This document shows, piece by piece, positions 24,605 to 37,429 of a DNA stretch of 64,000 nt (positions are counted from its first letter, which is position 1; each line of letters opens with the position of its first letter). The notes beneath the pieces were generated by a model. The model had not been told where the DNA came from. It did no database searches and saw only the letters and a list, made by a program, of their open reading frames with translations. Origin of the DNA: Mactromeris polynyma (Eukaryota > Mollusca > Bivalvia > Venerida > Mactridae); assembly GCA_032209605.1 (NCBI GenBank), contig JASFXZ010000016.1:2728001-2792000 (forward strand). The letters are read 5' to 3'. A program made the translations under genes and the position numbers.

Positions 24605-25030
24605 AAAAAGAGAGAGAATAAGTTGCTATAGGGAACACACAGACCTACGGGAAAACAACAGTTAATAAAACATAAGGCATTTGAGGAGGCGCAAGTGTCA
24701 TTACGTAAGGGAACATGGGTGCAAGGAATGACCTGACCGACCAGTAGTGATAACTAAGGAGAATCAAAGTGGACAAACATGGGGAATTTAATGCACAGGA
24801 CAAGTCAAGACAGCTGGCAACAAAAAGGTGGGGAGAAAATATCATGAACACAATATAAAGTGAAAGGACCGAAAAGGGGAATGTAAACCCAACTTACATC
24901 ATAAAACAAATAGAAATAATAACCATACAGCGAATTACAGCCTTGGATCTGTCCATAAAAGTGCTAAATCGAATTAACAGCTAGCTAACCTCACACTTAA
25001 TCGTAATATGGTCATTTATGTCCAACTCAT
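24605..25030 (-). repeat. family P, near full-length copy
   Basis: On the minus strand it runs from CGATTAAGTGTGAGGTTAGC, TAGCTGTTAATTCGATTTA and CCAAGGCTGTAATTCGCTGT to CCCTATAGCAACTTATTCTC. The same order is seen at 29.35, 35.13 and 46.31 kb. It is about 430 bp, with no tRNA head, no clear inverted ends and no coding frame common to the copies. A pyrimidine-rich CTCTCTCTTTT end is shared. The part next to the future 45-bp unit is shortened here. Confidence 0.7.
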
Positions 25031-25039
25031 ACTCATAAA

Positions 25040-27165
25040 TTGACAAAGTATACAGTAACTAAAGCAATTAACCATTACGTACATAACAACAGACACACTT
25101 TGCATACTCTAGCACGAAGAAACAAGCAACATTATACTGACCTTGCTCCCAGTAACTACACTATTGACATCAGAAAGCGAACTAACCGCAATATATCAAA
25201 TTAATAACCTAATGTAAAGTCAACCGGAAAAAAATATAGTTAATAATTAGACGTAATCTTAAATACTGATGATACATAAAGGAAATTTAAAATAAAGACA
25301 AATAGAAATAAAATATAAATTAATATATTAAGAAAACTACAACAAAATTACGACTGTACCAAATGAGTATTAGGAAAGTCATGAAGATGTTTCTTTATGA
25401 TTTTAGTAACCTTGACTATACTATTGGATACACTTGAGACAGTTACAGTTAATCTAGACGTTACAGTTATTGTGTGCTGTTTTCGAAAGGAGGCTCAATG
25501 TAAGTAGTTCAGTTTTTGTGTTGAGACAAATTTATTACGCAAAACTTCGCGCAAAGAATCCTATAAAGATTTGTGTATCACATTATTTCTGTTTCAAGTC
25601 TAGATATGATTAATTCGTTAAGAAATTGTTGTATTGCTAAAGAGACGTGATGCTATTTTCGAGCATATGTTTTCCACTTCGGAATGTAAAAGTGTTTTGT
25701 TTATCAAGGTAGAAAAATAGCGACATTCGACTTTTGGCTAGAGTCATAACTTTGTCCTCCATCTCTGATATTTGTGGGATAGTTGTCACCAGCACGTGGA
25801 AGTGTAAGTTAGTATTGGTTGACAATTGATACCAAGGAACGTGTTTAGGTCAACTGACCATCGTATGTAACTGAACATGTTGACAATTGGAGTCAAACTA
25901 AATAAAAGGGTACTAAGCGATGTTGTTAATATGGTGTGAATGGGATATTTTGCACCGTTTCAGTTTCATAAGTGCTATCAAATCAGACTACACATCTGTC
26001 AGCAAGTTTAACACATTCGGTAGTATGAAATGATGACCTTTCCTGGTCGAACATCTGTTCATCACTACACAATAAAGCATTTGTTTAGTTTAAACGTATT
26101 TTATTTACATACTATGAACAACATAATGATACAATAATATATACAACATTTTGCATAAAAGAAAAGAGTTTGTTCAATAGTAAGTGCATGAAGGGTGAGA
26201 CCGAAAGCCAATGACTTATATAGAACTTCTCCATAACAATATACAATTCCTACAGGTGCGTGATTGACTTAAGTGTTTATAATGTTTACAGGATAATAAG
26301 AACTCCAAATGTTTAAACTGTATTGTAAGTATTAGAAAAAGTAAATGTAAAGAACAATAAGAGGGAGCAAAGTGTAGTGTTTAGCAGTGAAGTTGTTGCA
26401 ACGAATGAACGACTTATAGCGTAAAGCGTTGGTGTCTTCAAGGTATTTGTAAAATGATATAAAGTAGTACATTGGTTTCATTTATATACGTAGGCCAACA
26501 GAAAAGCAAAGCTTTTGTATTAATACGAATATTTATGTTTGTAAGGTTAGATGAAAGAACACGCCTGTGATGTCTATATGTCTATCCCATTTGTTTTAAA
26601 TGCAAAATCGCACAAAATATCGTTCTCAGCTTCACTCTTTTGACTGATTGCTACTCGTCTCTAGGGTAATTCACACTGATGACAGACGTAGGCCTGTTAT
26701 AGTCATGAACATTGTTTGGAGTTAGCAAATATTTATATCTGAACAGAATACATAACACAAACAAAATGAATAGAAACAATTAAACATTATGTAAACAATT
26801 ATAATAAATCACAAACAACCCGTGCATTTATCAGCAATTGTTTTATTTGTGTAACAAAATGACATTTTAACAATCAAATTCGATGGTGTAGATTATGCGA
26901 CCGCAGTAGATTATATAAGGCATGCGCATATATATATGTCAGTTTAAGCTTGTTTAAGATATTCAAAAACAGATCTAGCGGGTATGTATGTTATCATATT
27001 TGAATAAACATTTTTCCTGTAATTGATAACACAATCGAATTCGTACAACATACAATCCCTCAATATTGTAACACAGACATAACATATTTTCAGTTCACCT
27101 CGTAGACTTAAAAACATAGGTGTTATCTGATATATGGTGCATTACTTCCTGATACAGTTACTTCG
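25040..27165. other. no recognised gene
   Basis: AT-rich sequence without a supported gene or repeat. Confidence 0.45.
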
Positions 27166-27171
27166 ATAGAT

Positions 27172-27412
27172 TTTCGGCGCAGTCGAACTGACATGGCTTT
27201 GCTTTATCAGGGTCTTACGTTAACCACTAAACCAACTTATCTTCAACCGAATACCGTTTGTAACCTTGACGCGGATTGGTTAACCTTTCGATAAGGTGTA
27301 CTTTACCTTATCGAAATCCACTGAATTTCGGTGAGTGTACCGAAATTCACTTTGGATCTGGAGTGACCAGCAATCGTAACATCTCGGCATTTTTTTATGT
27401 TGCACATGTTGC
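27172..27412 (+). repeat. family Q, copy 3 (near full)
   Basis: TTTTCGGCGCAGTCGAACTG, ACGTTAACCACTAAACCAA, GCGGATTGGTTAACC, CCGAAATTCACTTTGGATCT and GGAGTGACCAGCAATCGTAA match copy 1 at 1826-2075. Next to its right end is CAAAATGGCCGACAGTTAAG, then AACAAGAGAG/GTAAGTA, which looks like a Kozak-type ATG and a splice donor. However, the ATG frame stops after four codons. Confidence 0.65.
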
Positions 27413-27489
27413 TTATCAGTTTTGCCTATCAAAATGGCCGACAGTTAAGAACAAGAGAGGTAAGTATTGTAGATGAGGGAACTGTGTAT

Positions 27490-27580
27490 ATAATAAATGA
27501 TAAAGTCGAGCAGGAAAAGTCAATAACAGAGGGCACCGCCACATCAAAAGCACTAATGTGACATGAAATAGCATATGTAT
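27490..27580 (+). repeat. family R fragment
   Basis: ATGATAAAGTCGAGCAGGAA, followed by a GCCACATCAAAAG stretch and TGTGACATGAAATAGCATA, parallels 21715-21805 and 53735-53810. Confidence 0.4.
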
Positions 27581-27659
27581 GTACATATATGGGTGAAAAT
27601 TGGAATACCTCATTGAAAAGGTCAGTGGCAATAATGGCACCGGGGATTTAATCCTGTTG

Positions 27660-29335
27660 AAGGTTTCGAGTGTATGTTATTGAGATACATTGCACACTTA
27701 TATATATATCGAACGACACATCGACACAAATTTATGGTATGATAAAAATATGGTCAATATACAAAGTTCAAATGATGTTTAAAAAAAGCGTGAATCGATT
27801 CAATCAGTGGTAACATTTGAATATAGTTATGTAACCAGAGTGGAATCGTACGAATTTTCTTTACAGTAAGTGAAATAAGTTCAACATAGTTATTTACTGG
27901 ATATCATCATTACGGCTCACGAAAGGTATTGTCAGGATGAACGAATTGGTTGAGTAACGAACAAAGCAACGTTTGAAAAACACTTCTTAACGATATTTCA
28001 ATTTTCTGAAGTATTTAAGAAGTTTCCTTTACCTTGACTGAAGTGAGCAATACCTGGTTTCTAATGCAAATGAATGTATTTCAAACCTCAAAGCAAATTA
28101 CCACAAGCACGAATGTAATTTCCTGTTTGGCGAAACGTTCCAAAAATCGACAGCACGCTCCAAAAACAAACGAGGCATATGACATTCGCACTGATTAAAA
28201 AGTATTACGAGACATGTTTGACGCTCATTAATTCAAAATACATCCAGGATAAAATAACAAAAGATAAACCCATCCTCTAGACGTTTTAGATTATTGTAAC
28301 GTAATTAGATCATTTGTAGTTCCTGAATTATGATCGGTATTTTATCCGTTACCAGTTGATTGAGCTAAGATTTCAATAGTGTTTTAATATACATTTATTT
28401 CGTAGTATATTTCTTATACTTTTTGCAAGTATGGACTTTCAGACTTTTATAACTGCATCCCATCCTAGACAAATTTGATGAATACCGTCCTTAAATGTGT
28501 CTTTGATTGTATTACTCCTAACAACAATTAATTAGTTAGTAGTTGAACTTTTGTTATTATATTATTTGTTTAGATTTACAAAATCCTGCAAAGAGTCAGA
28601 AAACGAATCCTGGATATTTTCAGAGTGTTAGTGGAGGTACGGCAAACAAGCATGATATTAAGTACATGTATTAAGTATAAACAGTTTTTGTACCGCCTAG
28701 GGTAGCCAAACGTAGACTACAATTACTTAAACCACCAACTAATACAAACATAACAAACAAAGTTAATTTACATATAATCAAGACAAGAAATATTTCTTGA
28801 TGCAGTAGACCAATACCATATATTCAAATAATGCAAACAGCTGTTCTATGTTCGGAAGATTGTTTAGAAAAAAACTGCGGTTTCTGTTGATTGCTCGCAT
28901 ATGTTGCATTTTATTATATGGTGATGATCCATATTATTAATTTTCTGCTGTATTGCAAATAAATGAATCTTTCCAGCTTCTTTACTCCACTTTCAACGCT
29001 TCTGTGTTCTACTCGTATATCTGTTTTTTGCTTATTGGTAACGTCTAGATCGTAGTTTATATAATTTCTAAAGCAAGAACGGATAATTACGTCCGAAATA
29101 CAATTTCAAAAATCCTACAATGATGCCTATCATTTTTGGCAGGCAAAAGTAGTTGAGAAGAACATTATTCCATTTTAGTTTTATTCAAAAATCGTACCTT
29201 TTTCAAATATAACATGTCATTTTACACCCTGACAAAAATCGATTAAGGTTTTCTCAACCAGTGAAAGATACTATTTTAATGAAACTGTTTTCTGAGATAT
29301 TACCGAACGCGCTAGATGCAACCGTAATATATTTT
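27660..29335. other. no recognised gene
   Basis: AT-rich. A short word at about 28887-28930 (TGTTGATTGCTCGCATATGT, then TGCATTTTATTA) is shared with duplicated block zeta at 41.39 and 50.66 kb. Confidence 0.4.
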
Positions 29336-29344
29336 AGGTATCGT

Positions 29345-29760
29345 AAAAGCAGGCAAAAGAGAGAGAATAAGTTGCTACAGAGAACGCCACATACATCAGA
29401 CATTGCCTCTCCACACAGACCTCCGCATAATGCATTTTAAGGAGGTTCAAGGGTACAAACGTTTGGGAACAGGGGCGCAAGGAATGGCCTGGCCGACCAT
29501 AAGGAATGTGAAAGGTCAAGACAGCTGGCAAAAATAAGCCGAGACTGGGGAGAAAATAACATGAACACTTAATAAAGTGAAAACAGCACAGGGGGAGGGA
29601 AATGCAACATACATATAAAACACAAAAAGAAATAATAACTAATATACAGCCTCGGAACTGTCAGTAAAAAACTGGGGTTTTAAATCGAATTAACAGCTAG
29701 CTTACCTCACGCTTAATCGATATATTGCCATTGGTTTCCAACATATACTCATAAATTGAA
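29345..29760 (-). repeat. family P, near full-length copy
   Basis: It starts AGAGAGAATAAGTTGCTACA and GAGAACGCCACATACATC and continues through CATTGCCTCTCCACACAGAC and GGAATGGCCTGGCCGACCAT to TTAACAGCTAGCTTACCTCA and CGCTTAATCG. This is the same order and orientation as 24605-25030. Confidence 0.7.
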
Positions 29761-29769
29761 AAGTCAGAT

Positions 29770-32270
29770 ATTATTACATCGTTAGATACTCACAGTGAAC
29801 ACTTACAGGTCGCTGATTCCGTCAACGACATCGACAATGAACGTAAAGGCTCGGCCGCAGGTGTCCATTGATTATCTTTTTAATTACCTAAGAGGATGAA
29901 TTATCTAAATGTGTGGTTTATCTACCATCAAGCAATTCAGAGTTATCGTAATTGCTACGCACACACACCTCTGTCAACGTGTGAAAGAAGTCCGCGGGTC
30001 TCATGAGTTTTGCAAGATCGGTATAGTATAATCTTTATTTTTATATGAAACAATCCCATCTATAGATACAAAATAAACTCAACACACCCAAATGCAAACT
30101 GTTAACAATTGTCTTGTTTGTTTTTGCCAGAACGTTTAACTCAATTACCTTACTACAGTTGGTGCTGCGAGTTAAATAGATAAAGATTACAAAATATCAA
30201 TAAAGTTTCAAATGTCTTCAATGTTCAAGGTTTTGCAAGATTATTTTCATTTCAGACTTCAGAGTTATGTTGAAGAGTAGCAGGACCGACAACTCTGGAT
30301 AGACATTGACCATCAAGCGGTCCAGTAAAAACCAACGTTTGTGCTACAGAAACCAAATAAATGAAGTATTGATCACAAACAAAATAAACAATCCATTTGA
30401 ATAACATGACAATTGACGTATTTTTAGACCCGGTTTCTTAATTACATCTCCAGGTGCGTGTGTTTTTATTTTCACTTGAGTTTTACAGATATTATTATGG
30501 ATAATATATAACAAAAATGATGAGTGTGACCTAATTTTCTTCCAATTCTACTTTATCTGAAGTGATATCAATAGTTGCCTAAATGTCTATGTAACAAACC
30601 GACATATAATGATAACCTTTTCATCTTTACATCTCACCATATGACAGAGTTATCTTCTTTTATCTTTCAAATACCGAATATTGTAAGTAATAGTGCATTT
30701 AAAAGCACATTAAAACGGGATAGTTAAATTCCCAAAAATCTGCTGTCTAATGTTTGGCATAAAGTATCTGCATGGATAACGTTGGGGTCATTATGTCCCA
30801 AATGTATCATATCGGAGGAGATACATTGAATGACATTTGGTTCTCGTATGGGTTCTCGTATGCGCGCATAGATTAATTGCCTCTCACCACAGGGAGTTCA
30901 TAAAAAATATGTTAATCTTTTATTTGTCAGATTTTTCTGAAAAATATCATGCGGTTAGATTGTTTAAAAAAAAGATAAAAATGATGTGAAAACACAAAAA
31001 TCCTACCTCGTTTCTGAGATACTTAAGATTATAGATGGTACTGTTGATCAGTCGTATATAGGGTTTCAGAGCAAGTGGTATTACCTTTGAAAAAATCTAA
31101 GACTTTCAAGGTAAACTTTGTTTGAAAACAACCAACGATAATTTAATGCTTGAAAGCATGTAATAGAAGTTATGTAAACACGCTATGATCATTCTGTGAT
31201 AAAATGACAATTTTACCACCCACTTATGCAATGAATTTGCTTGTTTTGATAGCAAAAGAGATTAATGGTTGTAAAAAATAACAAATCGACAAATTGTTTT
31301 TAAAGTATTATGCAGATGTAAAGTTTCAATGTAGCACACGAAGAATGTGTAGATACGTGTTATCAAAATATTTAAAGTCGTGTGTAAGTAGTACATGGTG
31401 TATTGGTTTTAAAGATGTGTTCATGTTCTTTCGAAATGTTTGCATTCAGAATCGTTTCAATGTGGTATAGTGCGGTTTATTAACCGCGAACGTATGAATA
31501 TATTGCCTGGGCAATTACATTTCAAAGTAAGTGTATTGGAATATGTTCGTGTCTGTCCGCAAGTTATACAGAGAAAAAGCTGTGGTTGTGATTTGATAGA
31601 AAAGAAACCAAACAGCAGTAATTGCTTGACGCAGGCGAGCATTTCCTTACCTTATTGGCATGGGACGGTCCTGAAAGTCCATGCACAAGCTCGCGGCCAT
31701 TCTAACAGCACTATATCAATTGATCAAACTTTCAACCGAGTACATACGTTTGTACTTAATTAATGTTTATTAACTGATATATTACAACATTATATAGTGT
31801 ACAGTATTCTAAAAATATGGTTCTTTTTGTACATTAACTGGTTTTTAATTATATTGAAAACAAACAGTATATTAATGACTTGCGGTTTCTACAGGAACAC
31901 ATCACACATTGGTAAGTATATGCTGTTTAAAGGAATGTCTCAATTATATTTAAAGCGCATAACTGCGCCTAAAATATCTAAGCTTACTCGTCAGAGTTAG
32001 AATTGTGAATGTTAGACTTTCAGTAATTAATACGACGATTAAGTGTGAGCATGACGCGGCGTCGAACTTGTTTACGCCTTGGTATGTTTACTGACAGTAC
32101 CGGGGATGTTGTATTACATTTAAATTATTTTTTCATCACTGTGTTGTTTAGTTTCCATGTCCGTACCAAGTATTGTTTTGTATCCACTCTACAAATTTAA
32201 TTCAAATTTATGAATGAGGCATTCCCTATACTTAAGCTGCATGTATGTTCTCTTTTATTTATATAGTATG
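29770..32270. other. no recognised gene
   Basis: AT-rich. A 107-codon plus-strand frame at 31440-31763 is the longest. It has no recognised motif and an opposing open frame on the other strand. Confidence 0.4.
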
Positions 32271-32335
32271 CAGGAATCACATCCAAAGCAATTAGTAGAG
32301 ACATCTCCATTACAGTAGCACAAAAACACGAAAAA

Positions 32336-32409
32336 CATATGCAGCAATAATATACAAGCATTTAGAATGCAACATATGCAGCAATAATATACAAGCATTT
32401 AGAATGCAA
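32336..32409. repeat. 37-bp tandem duplication
   Basis: The unit begins CATATGCAGCAATAATATAC and ends TTTAGAATGCAA. It occurs twice, at 32336 and 32373, with no difference seen. Confidence 0.9.
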
Positions 32410-32474
32410 CTACATGTACACCATGAACAAACACAAAAGCAACTTTCTGCAACAACCGAATGCATATCAGCCTT

Positions 32475-32615
32475 CATGACAGCCTAGTGTATATAAGTCA
32501 ACGTAACTTCCTCTAAGTAGACATGACAGCCTAGTGTATATAAGTCAACGTAACTTCCTCTAAGTAGACATGACAGCCTAGTGTATATAAGTCAACGTAA
32601 CTTCCTCTAAGTAGA
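32475..32615. repeat. 47-bp tandem triplication
   Basis: The unit begins CATGACAGCCTAGTGTATAT and ends TCCTCTAAGTAGA. It occurs at 32475, 32522 and 32569, three copies with no difference seen. Their identity in an otherwise diverged region points to a recent event, or to an assembly artefact. Confidence 0.9.
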
Positions 32616-32699
32616 CTTATGCCCTATCTAAAAGTTCATACATTTGTTAATGAACATACTAAGTAACCAGCTCAGTTTATTAATTTCGTATGTGTTCAT

Positions 32700-32880
32700 G
32701 TTATATTGTGTGTTTCAGGGTGTATGTTAAGTTCCCCTTTCCCCATTTTGCCATTCCCTAAATTCTCCGGGTTTTTTTATGGTCGGCCAGACCATTCCTT
32801 GCACCCTGATTCCCATACATGTTTACCATTGCACCATATCAGTGCCTTATATTGTGTACGCTTTGTTTTCTGTCTGTGTG
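32700..32880 (+). repeat. family P, partial copy
   Basis: TTCCCCTTTCCCCATTTTGC, TATGGTCGGCCAGACCATTC and CTTGCACCCTGATTCCCATA match the central part of family P. The ends are missing. Confidence 0.55.
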
Positions 32881-33054
32881 GTCTGAACACGATTGGCACA
32901 ATAAGATATTGATTTCAGACAGAACCGGCTAGCGGGTTTATGGTTCCATGGAGACGATAGAAAAAGCTTCTTATAGAATTATTGTTATTCTATTGTTTTA
33001 TGCTTTACTTATAATAAACAACAACATAGCTTAAACTCAATAAACTGATAATAA

Positions 33055-33295
33055 ACGTTCACGTAAACAACAGGCGTTGGCCAAAAACCTTTATAAAACT
33101 TATTATTTGAAATATTTGAGGAGGGAATAAATCGCATATTTAACGATTGTTTATTACAGTTTAAATGGCGATTTTATCCGTGTACTTCAAATACATTACT
33201 TGGAAAATATAACATGTGACTATACGTTATACTGTTCATAACAATTTAATAATCTCTTTTTAGCTGTTCATACTGATAATCGACATCTTCATCAA
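33055..33295 (+). repeat. duplicated block alpha, copy 1
   Basis: It starts GTTCACGTAAACAACAGGCG and TTGGCCAAAAACC, followed by GAGGAGGGAATAAATCGCAT and ATTTAACGATTGTTTATTAC. Related stretches lie at 34600, 35600, 43055 and 48540. An inverted copy of its first ~35 bp is at 35562-35597. Confidence 0.6.
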
Positions 33296-33437
33296 ACATT
33301 GCAACACAACTTATTGTTTATTTATTGAAAGGAGCAAGTCGTACCGCTATAGTCATATATGCCACTCACTTCCTGTCATACAACAGTGATCATGTAGTCT
33401 TGTTTACATTTCTTACATAATCATGGTCCTACATTGA

Positions 33438-33665
33438 CCAACAAAATCACCAGACTTAAACCCCATCGAGAACTTTTCGGACGAATTTGGTTGGCGAATC
33501 TAAAGGGGAGAGAATCCACCACGGATTCTGTTGGAGTTACGGGTCAAGATCACACAGGGGTGGAATAATATTCCGATTGCCTAATTCAGCAATTACATCA
33601 TGTCTGTGAGGACCCGGTGAGTGGCTGCTATCAGAGCTAATGGGGGGCCACACACGTTAAAGAAT
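33438..33665 (+). pseudogene. Tc1-like transposase C-terminus, decayed
   Basis: One reading frame carries PTKSPDLNPIENFSDEFGW, RGENPPRILLELRVK, QGWNNIPIA, YIMSVRTR and VAAIRANGGPHT. The first motif is the region around the third catalytic residue (E) of DDE transposases of the Tc1 group, and the rest is the usual C-terminal end. Three in-frame stops interrupt it (TAA, TAA, TGA) and no upstream part is found, so it is dead. It differs in sequence from the 39.6-kb element, so it is a separate family. A T-rich stretch to about 33830 may be its 3' end. Confidence 0.85.
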
Positions 33666-33824
33666 TGTAATTTTGTGAATTTTGAAAATGTTTGTGATAT
33701 TACTTTATGTGTTATAATCTGTTGCTAATGTTTTTGTTATTGTGTGAAATTACGTAAAAATGATTTAATATCATTAATCAGTTGGTAGTTTGTTTTTCTT
33801 GCATCTAATAAAAGGCTTTAAACA

Positions 33825-34140
33825 AAAAACTGGTTGGAGTACTTAACAGTTTTGTTAAGTGTATTAATACTTTTCATAACAATGTTCAAACATTTTGTTT
33901 CTGATAGTGATAATAATGAGCTGAAAATGAACATATTTGGCACGCATTTACTTTTGATGTCATAATCTTTGTACTCGTGAAAACATTCCGTGGGAAATAA
34001 CTTTCTTGTTCTGCATTGCAATATAAATTATGCTGTACTATTCGTAGACGTGAATCATTATATTAACAGAGACTTCAATAAGATATAATGATCATCGGTG
34101 ACAACAGTAGGACTGTTTATTAAGACTGTCTGTGCATCCA
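33825..34140 (+). repeat. duplicated blocks beta and gamma, copy 1
   Basis: CTGGTTGGAGTACTTAACAG, TTTTGTTAAGTGTATTAATA, TTGGCACGCATTTACTTTTG and ATGTCATAATCTTTGTACTC correspond to 35715-36000 and 43805-44080 in the same order. Confidence 0.6.
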
Positions 34141-34489
34141 CTCTATACAAACAGAACGCTACTTCAGAAATAAAATCCTACGTCACGAAATACATTACTT
34201 ATGTTGTAATTTAAATGATCAAGAGGAGGAATTTCCGGTTGTAAATGCATATGTCCTTGCTTCGAATTGTTGCTTCAAAAATATATTAACAATTAATATT
34301 TCCAAAGATATTCTATGTTTAAATATTTTAAAATTACTTATATCAAATGGCATGATATATAACTACATTACGATATATAAATGAAGTGAACTCGAGCGTT
34401 TTTACATAATCAGATAAACACGAAATGTTTTTTGGCACACCAAAGTTTTAAGATAAAAATACATTGCGAAAATACGTCCACTTGTCATG

Positions 34490-35060
34490 TGTAATTTCAG
34501 CGTTATAATATCTTCTTAAATTTGCTGTAAATTGTTGTCTAATCTAAAACTAAAAATTATTGCTGGAAAATCAAGTGGTGCGTTTCTTTCTTTGTTGTGT
34601 ATAGTAAGTGTCTATAGCTTCACTTGGAAAGACTTGTGTAAACATGAAATAAGAGTTTCGAGAACTTTGATTAAACAAATAATTGAATTAACTTCAACAA
34701 CAGACGCTGGACAAAACATTACAAAACCAATTATAGGGAAGTTTTCAGGAGGGAATAAATCACATATTAAGCGATTGTTTATTGCAATCGTAATTGCGAT
34801 TATATTTCGGTACTTTAAATTCATCAAGTGGAAAATGAAATTCGCAACTATACATTACACATTTTATGATAATGTTTTAGAGTATTATTGTCAGCTGCTA
34901 ATTCCCCTTTGCTCATCTGCGTCTCCTCTCACATATAGTTAAAATCACATTGAATTGTTTTAATGCGATAATATAACTTGTTAAAAACACCACTGCTTAG
35001 CAACTAATTGTCAATAAAAAGAGCTCTCTTTTATGTAAGGAATATAATGTTACTTAGACT
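34490..35060 (+). repeat. duplicated block alpha, copy 2 (longer form)
   Basis: It parallels 48490-48990: TTGATTAAACAAATAATTGA, GACGCTGGACAAAACATTAC, TATATTTCGGTACTTTAAA and GTGGAAAATGA all have counterparts. A 136-codon frame (34532-34942) lies in it, but the homologous positions at 48.5 kb and 43.1 kb hold several stops and indels, so it is not treated as a gene. Confidence 0.6.
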
Positions 35061-35129
35061 ACTTCATTTTGCAAGTTACGTGTCGGTGTTCTTTGCGCAC
35101 GTACAACTTAACCTCAAAACCGCTACGCC

Positions 35130-35562
35130 AACGTGTCCGCTTCTGTGACCAGTTTTATAGTGACCTGACAGTTCTAAGAAGGTAAATCGCTGTATGGTTA
35201 TTATTTCTATTTATGCTTTAGATGTATGCTCATTCCCATTTTCCTATGTGCAATACTTTCACTTGATAGAATATGTTACTCCCCCCCACCCAATTTCGAT
35301 ATATTGTTTCAAGCTTTCTTGGCTGGTTTCGTGATGTATTCCATCCATTTAATCCCCCTCTGGGTGTCCTCCCTAATACTCCTTAGTTGTTCTTTATAGT
35401 CGGCCAAGTCATTTCATGCACCCCTGTTCCCATGCGTATTTACCATTGCATCTCCTCAGTGCCTGGTGTTTTTAGGAATGTTGTTTTCCCTTGGGACTCT
35501 GTGTGGGAGGCATTGTCTTGTATATGTGGAGTTCCCTGTAGCAACTTAATCTCTCTTTTGTA
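35130..35562 (+). repeat. family P, full-length copy
   Basis: GTTCTAAGAAGGTAAATCGC, TGTATGGTTATTATTTCTAT, TTCCATCCATTTAATCCCCC, CTGTGTGGGAGGCATTGTCT and GTTCCCTGTAGCAACTTAAT follow the family order. It abuts an inverted copy of the alpha start (35562-35597). Confidence 0.7.
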
Positions 35563-35597
35563 AAGGTTTTGGCCAACGCCTGTTGTTTACGTGAACA
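35562..35597 (-). repeat. inverted copy of the alpha left arm
   Basis: GGTTTTGGCCAACGCCTGTT followed by GTTTACGTGAAC is the reverse complement of 33055-33092 with one or two differences. The body that follows (GAGGGAATAAATAGCAT) is in the direct orientation. The two arms bracket about 2.5 kb that includes a Tc1 relic and a P copy. Confidence 0.75.
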
Positions 35598-35599
35598 TT

Positions 35600-37045
35600 A
35601 ATTATCTGTTTAATAATTTATTATTGGAAAGAGGGAATAAATAGCATAATAGCATATTTAGCATTTGTTTATTACAATTGAAATTACATTTATATAATTT
35701 AGTCTTTGCACGAAATAGCGGTTGGAGTATTAAGCAATTTGGTTAAGTATATTAATAATACTTTCCATTGAAATGTTGAAATATTGTTCTTTGTAGTTAT
35801 ACTAAGGAACGGAGAATGAAGATTTTTGGCACACGTTTACTTTGATGTCCTAATCTTTGTATTCATTAAAACGTTCACCGAAATTATTGTGTTCAGCATT
35901 ATATTGTGTTCTATTGTAGTGAATTGTTATATTAACAAAGATATTATAAAGTAATCTTAACGGTTTCAACATTTTGTATAAGAATGCACATCAGTTATAT
36001 AAAACACCTACTCACACCAACGTCTAATATAGAGTTATTTACAAAACAAGGAATCGTAATTTCTCATCCTGATTACAATTATTTATTTTACATTCAAGCG
36101 AAAACACTTGCTCTCATTATCCCCAGATAAGGAATCGGTCACTTTACGACTAAAAGACTACCAGTAATTAGAATAAAGATAAAAATGAATGAACAAGATA
36201 CGCAGAAAATGCCCCAAACAAATTACACAACCACCCCAAAGACAGAAGGAGTAATGATAAATATTTACATACATGTACATGTATATAAGTTTGAATTCCA
36301 TGGCTGTGAATTATACAACTGGTACGCATATCTTAATTAAGAGGTAATGTCGGTCATCTGTTTATCGGCGATCACCCACTACAACCTTACACACTGTTAA
36401 CTTATCGAAATTGTCACGGGTAGCAATAACACAGAATGTCAGAATGCGCACTCGTTATGTATGGACATGCTAATTCATCGCCTCAAAGAAGACAAATGTT
36501 TATTCAAAATATAAATGTAGAACCACAACGCATACTGTAAATATTTCGATCTTTTAAAATATTTCGACCCAGTACAATGTTTATTTTGTTCATCGTACCA
36601 TGTTTTTATAAGTGGACAAAAACGTCTAAAAATCTGTAAAAAATATTTCCTTAGAAAGCAATAAAATCGCTTTCAAGAGTTTAATGAACCAAAGTAGAAT
36701 TCCATATAATATTACTGCACTGCAAAAGGTGCGTACATACCTTATAAAAACATGCTCTTAAATGTTCATGAAGAACATACATTCAAATTTCATTTAATTA
36801 AAATACTGTCTGGGACTTTATGCAAGCTTATTTTATTTCGACTCTTCCAATATAATTGTTTCATTTATAGAACACTAGGTGTATAGGAAAGCTTAATGGC
36901 ATTTAAATTGCTGCCTCATAACTTTTGTATATCTTAGGGCATTAACATTTGGTACGATCGAACATTTGAACTCCATGTGAAGACTAAACTAATACGAAAT
37001 GATAATCATGCGGTTTTAATTGGCTGATGCATTTCAATTAAATAT
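35600..37045 (+). repeat. duplicated segment A (alpha-beta-gamma-delta)
   Basis: It runs in parallel with 43055-45380. Matching pairs include TTGGAGTATTAAGCAATTTG / 43.8 kb, GTATAAGAATGCACATCAG / 44.06 kb, AATATAAATGTAGAACCACA / 44.92 kb, GAGTTTAATGAACCAAAGT / 45.06 kb, GGGACTTTATGCAAGCTTAT / 45.16 kb and CTAAACTAATACGAAATGAT / 45.33 kb. Divergence is substantial, with many indels. No coding frame is kept in both copies, so this is duplicated non-coding DNA or a large unrecognised element. Confidence 0.65.
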
Positions 37046-37429
37046 TTTGCCAAATCAATCTTCGTGGTCTAAGTTCCTTAAGTTATATACTAGAATACAA
37101 TATAGTTCATCTGTAATCCAATGCCTCCGGTCTAATATATAAACACATTCAACAGCTTTCGAGTGGTGTCTTTATTATAACATATTTACATAATCGTAAA
37201 GTTATAATATATATGTATACAGTATTTACAATAAGTAAATAGTTATTTAAACACAATACGTATCATAAAATAAACAATCAATTTGAAAGTTACTCTAAAT
37301 AATCAATACATTTCTACATCTTTAAACAGTACTGAGTATAATGAGTTTGATAATAATACTTGATACATTTTATAATAATGTCCACAAAATTGTTCACAAT
37401 CACTTAAATTAGATTAACTTCAGTATTTT

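Noticed and set aside
31440..31763. 107-codon plus-strand frame with several cysteines
   Set aside because: No motif, no splice or start context and an open frame on the other strand. Length is within chance for 64 kb.
34532..34942. 136-codon frame with a signal-like N-terminus
   Set aside because: The homologous segments at 48.5 and 43.1 kb have stops and indels in this frame, and there is no recognised domain.
35278..35290. C-run as a possible functional element
   Set aside because: A short homopolymer inside a P copy, best explained as a repeat-internal tract.
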